Source of the DNA: Apis mellifera
Lineage: Eukaryota; Arthropoda; Insecta; Hymenoptera; Apidae
Direction of reading: 5' to 3'
NCBI RefSeq assembly: GCF_003254395.2
Contig: NC_037638.1
Coordinates: 1,307,001-1,371,000, forward strand
Length of the DNA: 64,000 bases
Below are positions 59,611 through 64,000 of this stretch, piece after piece (position 1 is the stretch's first letter; each line of letters starts with the position of its first letter). A program made the translations under genes and the position numbers. The notes under the pieces were generated by a model that was not told where the DNA came from, searched no databases, and worked only from the letters and a program-made list of their open reading frames with translations.

Positions 59611-60382
59611 ATATCGTACAGTCAAGTGCAAGAATTATAATGTCATAAGATAAGATAAGATAAGGTAAGATAAGAGTGTACACTCGGATTCAAGAATTGT
59701 ATCACGAGCTTATATCGACGAATATATTGTTTTTTTTTCATTTAAGATTCTTTGGAAAGGATTATATACAAGTTTCAAGATTTTTAATCAATTTTCTCTC
59801 CTCTCTCTCTTTCTTTCTCTCTCTATCTGTTTGTCTATCTGTCTCAATTGTGTGTAATTTCCTACAACTTTTGTACTCTCAGTTTATATTGTACAATCAA
59901 GTACAACAATTATAATATCATAAGATAAGACAGGATAAGAGTGTACAGTCAAGTGCAAGAATTATAATATCATAAGATAAGATAAGATGTACACTCGGAT
60001 TTAAAAATCATATCACGAGCTTATATGGCTCTTCCTTTATTTAAGATTCTTTGGAAAAGATTATACACAAGTTTCAAGAATCCTAATCAATTTTCTCTCT
60101 TCCCTCTCTCTTTTTCTCTCTCTCTTTATCTGTCTCAATTATTATGTATAATTTCCTATAACTTTTGTACCCTCAGTATATTGTATAGTCAAGTACAAGA
60201 ATTATAATATCATAAGATAAGATAGGATAAGAGTGTACAGTCAAGTGCAAGAATTATAATATCATAAGATAAGATAAGATAAGAACGTACACTCGGATCC
60301 AAAACGTTCTTCCTTTACTTAAGATTTATTTAAGATTCTTTGGAAAGGATTATACAATAAATTTCAAGAATCCTAATCAATT
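59611..60382. repeat. Tandem repeat, unit ~275-292 bp, dense in GATAAG motifs
   Basis: GTACARTCAAGTRCAAGAAT starts units at about 59616, 59891 and 60183, with inner half-copies at 59943 and 60235. Each unit then has ATAATATCATAAGATAAGAT, ACACTCGGATYCAAAA, TTTAAGATTCTTTGGAAAGG, TTTCAAGATTCCTAATCAAT, a CT-rich run and (in the first two) an ATTTCCTACAACTTTTGTAC block. I count about 13 RGATAAG motifs, the core GATA-factor site. Two + strand frames repeat a FFxKILWKRLYTSFK-like peptide and are repeat artefacts. Confidence 0.9.

Positions 60383-60426
<44 letters not shown>
60383..60426. repeat. (CT)n microsatellite, ~20 units
   Basis: A nearly uninterrupted CT run that is the expanded form of the short CT tract present in the two preceding repeat units. 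Confidence 0.95.
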
Positions 60427-60430
<4 letters not shown>

Positions 60431-60880
60431 ATATCATTCAAAGAACCAATGATCGCCTCTTCCTTCCTTCAAAGTTTGCAGGGGTAGAATAGTCTCGTCT
60501 TAAATGGATTTCACGGTAGAGAGGAGAGGAGAGGAGGATTTTCCGGAGCGTGAGCAGCGGCGTCGAAATCTCGAGCGTTTAATCTCTTCGCCCTCTCCGT
60601 CCTCTTCGTCGTCGTCGCCGTCGTCGTCGTCGTCGTTCCAGCTCCATGCAAATGAGGGGGGCTCGTGGGGAGGAGGCGCCTGGGCTGGTATTATGCGAGA
60701 TGGTGGTTACGTTTCCTCTCTCGCACCCCATAAATTACCGGGCGTGGAACAAGGTTTAATGGGACCGTGGTGACCGTGGCCCAATGTGCCTACCTTAACG
60801 CTGCCTTGCCGTATCGCGTGTTTGGCGCCAACCTCGCCAGCGGAAAATACGCGACCGAGGGCTTTATTTTATTTTTTCAC
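60427..60880. promoter_or_regulatory. CpG-rich island with (TCG)n and an 89-codon frame
   Basis: Contains a TCG/TCC trinucleotide run (about 60603-60638), an ATGCAAAT octamer near 60651 and CCCCATAAATTACC near 60727. A + strand frame (60504-60773) encodes an acidic/basic start, a poly-Ser run and a Gly/Trp-rich end (GGSWGGGAWAGIMRDGG). The frame could be coding but depends on the microsatellite and resembles no family I know. A regulatory island is equally possible. Confidence 0.25.
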
Positions 60881-61760
60881 CGCTCTCTTTCGAAACGAAA
60901 ATACGATACGATAAGAGCAGACATTGGCTAAGTGCCCAATCTTTGTTTGATGTTCTCGTTCTTCCCTTTCCTTTGGTTCGATACGATAAAAAGCGCAGGA
61001 GATCGAAAGAGAAATGAGAATGGACAATGGTTGGAATAAAAGCGTAAAGTGAATGCGATTTGATATTGTCGAATAGTTGTTTTCGTTCGATTTGGATCGA
61101 TAAAGTACGAAAGGGAAAGTAAAAGGTAAAGGAAAGGGCAAAAGTTTTCGTTTGATTTGGATCGATAAAGTTCAAAAGTACGAAAAAAAAAAAAAAACAA
61201 TTCCAATATGTTGTTGAATATTCATTATTTGGATCGATAAAGTACGAAAGGAAGAATAAAAGATAATTATATGGGAAAATGTACACAATTCCAACGTTAT
61301 CGAGTATAATCCTTTTCGTTTGAATAAAAGATAATTGGAAAAGAGCATCGTTCGTTAAAGTATCAATAAAAAAGTTTTCGTTTGATTTAGATCGATAAAG
61401 TACGAAAGGAAAAATAAAAAGTAAAGAAAAGGACATTGTTAAAATATTAATAAAAAAGTTTTCGTTTGATTTGGATCGATAAAGTTCAAAAGTACGAAAA
61501 AAAAAAACAATTCCAATATGTTGTTGAATATTCGTCATTTGGATCGATAAAGTACGAAAGAAAGAATAAAAGATAATTATATGGGAAAATGTACACAATT
61601 CCAATGTTGTCGAATATTAATTCTTTTCGTTCGAATAAAAGGTAATTGTATGGAAAAGGGCATTGTTCGTTAAAGTATCAATAAAAAAGTTTTCATTTAA
61701 TTTAGATCGATAAAGTACGAAAAATAAAAAGTATGGAAAATTATTCGTTAAACTTATCAT
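60881..61760. repeat. Nested minisatellite, higher-order unit ~313 bp
   Basis: TTTTCGTTTGATTTGGATCG occurs at about 61146 and 61459, with TTTAGATCG versions at 61375 and 61690 (61146 to 61459 is 313 bp; 61375 to 61690 is 315 bp). Further GATCGATAAAGTACGAAAGG blocks lie between. Shared segments include ATAATTATATGGGAAAATGT and CAATTCCAAYATGTTGTTGA. A 246-codon minus-strand frame repeats an IDPNQTKTF/YRSKSNENF-like peptide and reflects the repeat. Confidence 0.9.
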
Positions 61761-62279
61761 TGGAATACGTTGAAATTATATCATAACTGCGTTTCCAATG
61801 CAGTCAAATATTTATCATTTGATTTGAGTTGATAAAATAAGCACTGTAAAATAAAAGATAATATAACGAACATGCTATGCTTTATATTGTCATCGTGATT
61901 ACGACTGACTCTCAATCAAATATTCCTCAAAGCTTCCTTTCATTTAATAAAATATAAGCATTACACGTAAAAGAAATTTAAACAAGAAATGAGACTCAAT
62001 AAAAAATTTCCCAACAACAATCTCATACATCATTGAACTCTCGAGTAACAATTTCAACTCTCTGACAAAACACTTTTTCATTTTTCTAATCCTAGTAACA
62101 TTTCTCCTACAATTCCCCTACATTCAATCCAATCTAGTAATCGATCGATGAAGAATTTCGTTTCGAAGAGCTTTTTTAACTCGAACCCAAAAGGGGCCAG
62201 GGAAAGAAAAGCAAGTTTTCCCCTGAACTGGTTAGCACATCGGGCTTCATTAGAATCCCATTCCACGAGCGAAGGTGAC
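61761..62279. other. Unique AT-rich DNA, no gene seen
   Basis: A 72-codon minus-strand frame (62078-62296) without recognisable domains. Nothing else noted. Confidence 0.4.
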
Positions 62280-62830
62280 GACCGATATAAATTCACGGCG
62301 GATCGCCTAAAATGGCGATATACGTGATTGGAAGGAGACGAGGGGTGGGAGAGGAGAGAAGGAATAGAAAATCGCGGACAAACGGTAAATGAAATATCGG
62401 CCGGCCGTAAGTTAGACCCGGCGAGTTATTATTTTCATTTGTTGATGCCGTTCGCGCGCATCTCGGCGTTTATCGCCGAGAAATTGCTATAAATATGGCG
62501 GCCGTTTCTTTATATACGCGAGCCCAGGGCAAACACAACAAACACGGAGGGGGGGAGGCGATACTTTAAAGTATCGAGAGCGAGAGAGCAGAAAAGGTGG
62601 CATCCTAATTCCGAGTTACGATCGCGTTTTCCCCCGGGGCCGTCTTCTCCCGGCCCGTAACGGTGAACGATCGTCCATTTAAATCGTCCGCATCGCGATT
62701 TATTGCGCCTCGCTCCCGGTTCTACGTCATGCCGTTTTCTTTCCAAGGGACGTCCCTGTAATTGGTCGGGTTGTTGCGAGTTTCTTCCATTTTCTTCCTC
62801 TCCTCCCTCCACTCCTTCTCTGAGCCGAGC
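62280..62830 (+). promoter_or_regulatory. CpG island with TATA-like box and perfect palindromes
   Basis: CpG-rich non-repetitive DNA. CTCGGCG-TTTAT-CGCCGAG (62462-62480) is a 7 bp hairpin followed by TATAAATAT at 62488-62496. A 16 bp perfect palindrome GATACTTTAAAGTATC lies at 62560-62575, about 70 bp further on. The arrangement resembles a core promoter with flanking dyads. Two ATGGC motifs (GCCAT on the other strand), near 62312 and 62495, match the core of the Pleiohomeotic site. No coding frame follows convincingly on either strand. Confidence 0.25.
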
Positions 62831-64000
62831 CGAGCCGAACTCGGATAAAGTGAAGCACCTTTGTGATAAATATGGATATGGATCGAGAATATGGCGCAAT
62901 AATCTATTATACTTCTTTTTTTTTTGATTTGTTTGTTTGTTTGGTTGTTTCACCTTTCTTTGACGAGTTGCGAAATTGAATGTAGAATTTTTATTAGCAA
63001 ATATGATTCAAGGATTTTGCCCGAGCTTTTTTCATCTTTGTTAAGAAATTGAATATAATGTAGAATCTTTGTTGACAAATACGATTCTTTTTTCATCCTT
63101 GTTGCGAAATTGAATATAATGTAGAATCTTTATTGACAAATATGATTCAAGGATTTTGTCCGCGCTTTTTTCATCTTTGATCATTGCGAAATTGAATAAG
63201 GTGATACTCCTTTGTGATAAATATGGATCGAGAATATGGCGCAATAATCTATTACTCTCCTTTTTTTTTTTTGATTTGTTTGTTTGTTTGTTTGGTTGTT
63301 TCTTTCACCTTTCTTTGACGAGTTGCGAAATTGAATGTAGAATTTTTATTAGCAAATATGATTCAAGGATTTTGCTCGAGCTTTTTTCATCTTTGTTGAG
63401 AAATTGAATATAATGTAGAATCTTTGTTGGCAAATACATTCAAGGATTTTACTCGCTTTTTTTTCGTCCTTGTTGCGAAATTGAATATAGAATGTATTTA
63501 GAATTTTTATTAGCACATATGATTCAAGGATTTTACCCGAGCTTTTTTCATCTTTGTTAAGAAATTGAATATAGTAGAATTTTTGTTGATAAATTCGATT
63601 CTTTTTTCATCTTTGTTGTGAAATTGAATATAATGTAGAATCTTTATTGACAAATATGATTTAAGGATTTTGTCCGCGCTTTTTTCATCTTTGATCATTG
63701 CGAAATTGAATAAGGTGATACTCCTTTGTGATAAATATGGATCGGGAATATGGCGCAATAAAATCTATTACTTTCCTTTTTTTTATTTGTTTGTTTGTTT
63801 CATCTTTCTTTGACGAGTTGCGAAATTGAATGTAGAATTTTTATTAGCAAATATGATTCAAGGATTTTGCCCGAGCTTTTTTTATTTTTGTTGAGAAATT
63901 GAATATAATGTAGAATATTTGTTGGTAAATATGATTCAAGGATTTTGCCCGTGCTTTTTTCATCCTTGTTAAGAAATTGAATATGTATATTGAAAGTGTA
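62831..64000. repeat. Large nested repeat running off the right edge
   Basis: Small blocks (GCGAAATTGAATRTAGAATT, TATTAGCAAATATGATTCAA, GGATTTTGCCCGAGCTTTTT, CATCTTTGTTAAGAAATTGA) recur every ~100 bp. A larger unit is marked by ATGGATCGAGAATATGGCGC, with its GATCGRGAAT at 62881, 63226 and 63740, i.e. 345 and 514 bp apart, each time followed by a T run and (TTTG)n. The array continues beyond 64000. Confidence 0.93.

Noticed and set aside
60864..61604. 246-codon minus-strand open frame
   Set aside because: It is made of repeated IDPNQTKTF/YRSKSNENF-like segments from the nested 313 bp repeat and has no recognisable domain.
1..64000. Scattered ATGCAAAT octamers as an enriched signal
   Set aside because: About seven occurrences in 64 kb is close to what this base composition predicts. 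Only those in the 11500 repeat are noted separately.
1..64000. CRISPR array among the many direct repeats
   Set aside because: Units are 50-500 bp without short repeat-unique spacer alternation, and the sequence is clearly eukaryotic.

Overview
The window looks like a non-coding stretch (intergenic, or a long intron) of an insect nuclear genome, most likely a honeybee (genus Apis) or a close relative. AT-rich DNA alternates with CpG-rich islands, TCGA-type motifs are very common, and microsatellites are abundant. The best taxonomic clue is a nuclear copy of mitochondrial DNA at about 38730-39347. On the minus strand it reads trnM-trnQ-trnA-trnI-nad2, which is the block order I recall for Apis mitochondria. 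I found no protein-coding gene that I can name. Most long open frames lie in simple or tandem repeats whose period is a multiple of three, or in CpG-rich DNA with few stop codons.

Layout. 1-11500: a diverged ~60 bp repeat at the left edge, then mostly unique DNA with CpG-rich islands (451-1300, 6470-7800) and scattered microsatellites. 11500-17770: five diverged tandem or dispersed repeat patches between unique blocks. 17770-19730: a purine-rich tract and unique DNA. 19735-20520: an internally deleted mariner-like element whose 5' end has been amplified into a 90 bp tandem array. 20625-31540: unique CpG islands alternate with long minisatellites, including a ~1.3 kb array at 22080 and a ~2.3 kb array at 29270 that almost lacks G on the + strand. 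31541-38706: mostly unique. 38707-39410: the mitochondrial insertion, edged by (AAT)n. 39640-48665: six tandem arrays (units of about 175, 78, 125, 51, 400 and 190 bp). 48666-52660: a CpG-rich island with one plausible but unproven coding exon, split by a 65-140 bp pyrimidine-rich array and ending at a strong splice-donor match. 52660-64000: arrays of about 120, 140, 184, 285, 313 and 345-514 bp, separated by short, complex, GC-richer islands that could be regulatory.

The dominant theme is minisatellite density: I count about 24 tandem or duplicated blocks with units of 50-500 bp, covering roughly a third of the window. The unique islands between them have the look of regulatory DNA (CpG-rich, palindromes, homeodomain-type and octamer motifs), but their function is inference. 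I see no operon, CRISPR array, nuclear tRNA, rRNA or recognisable miRNA.
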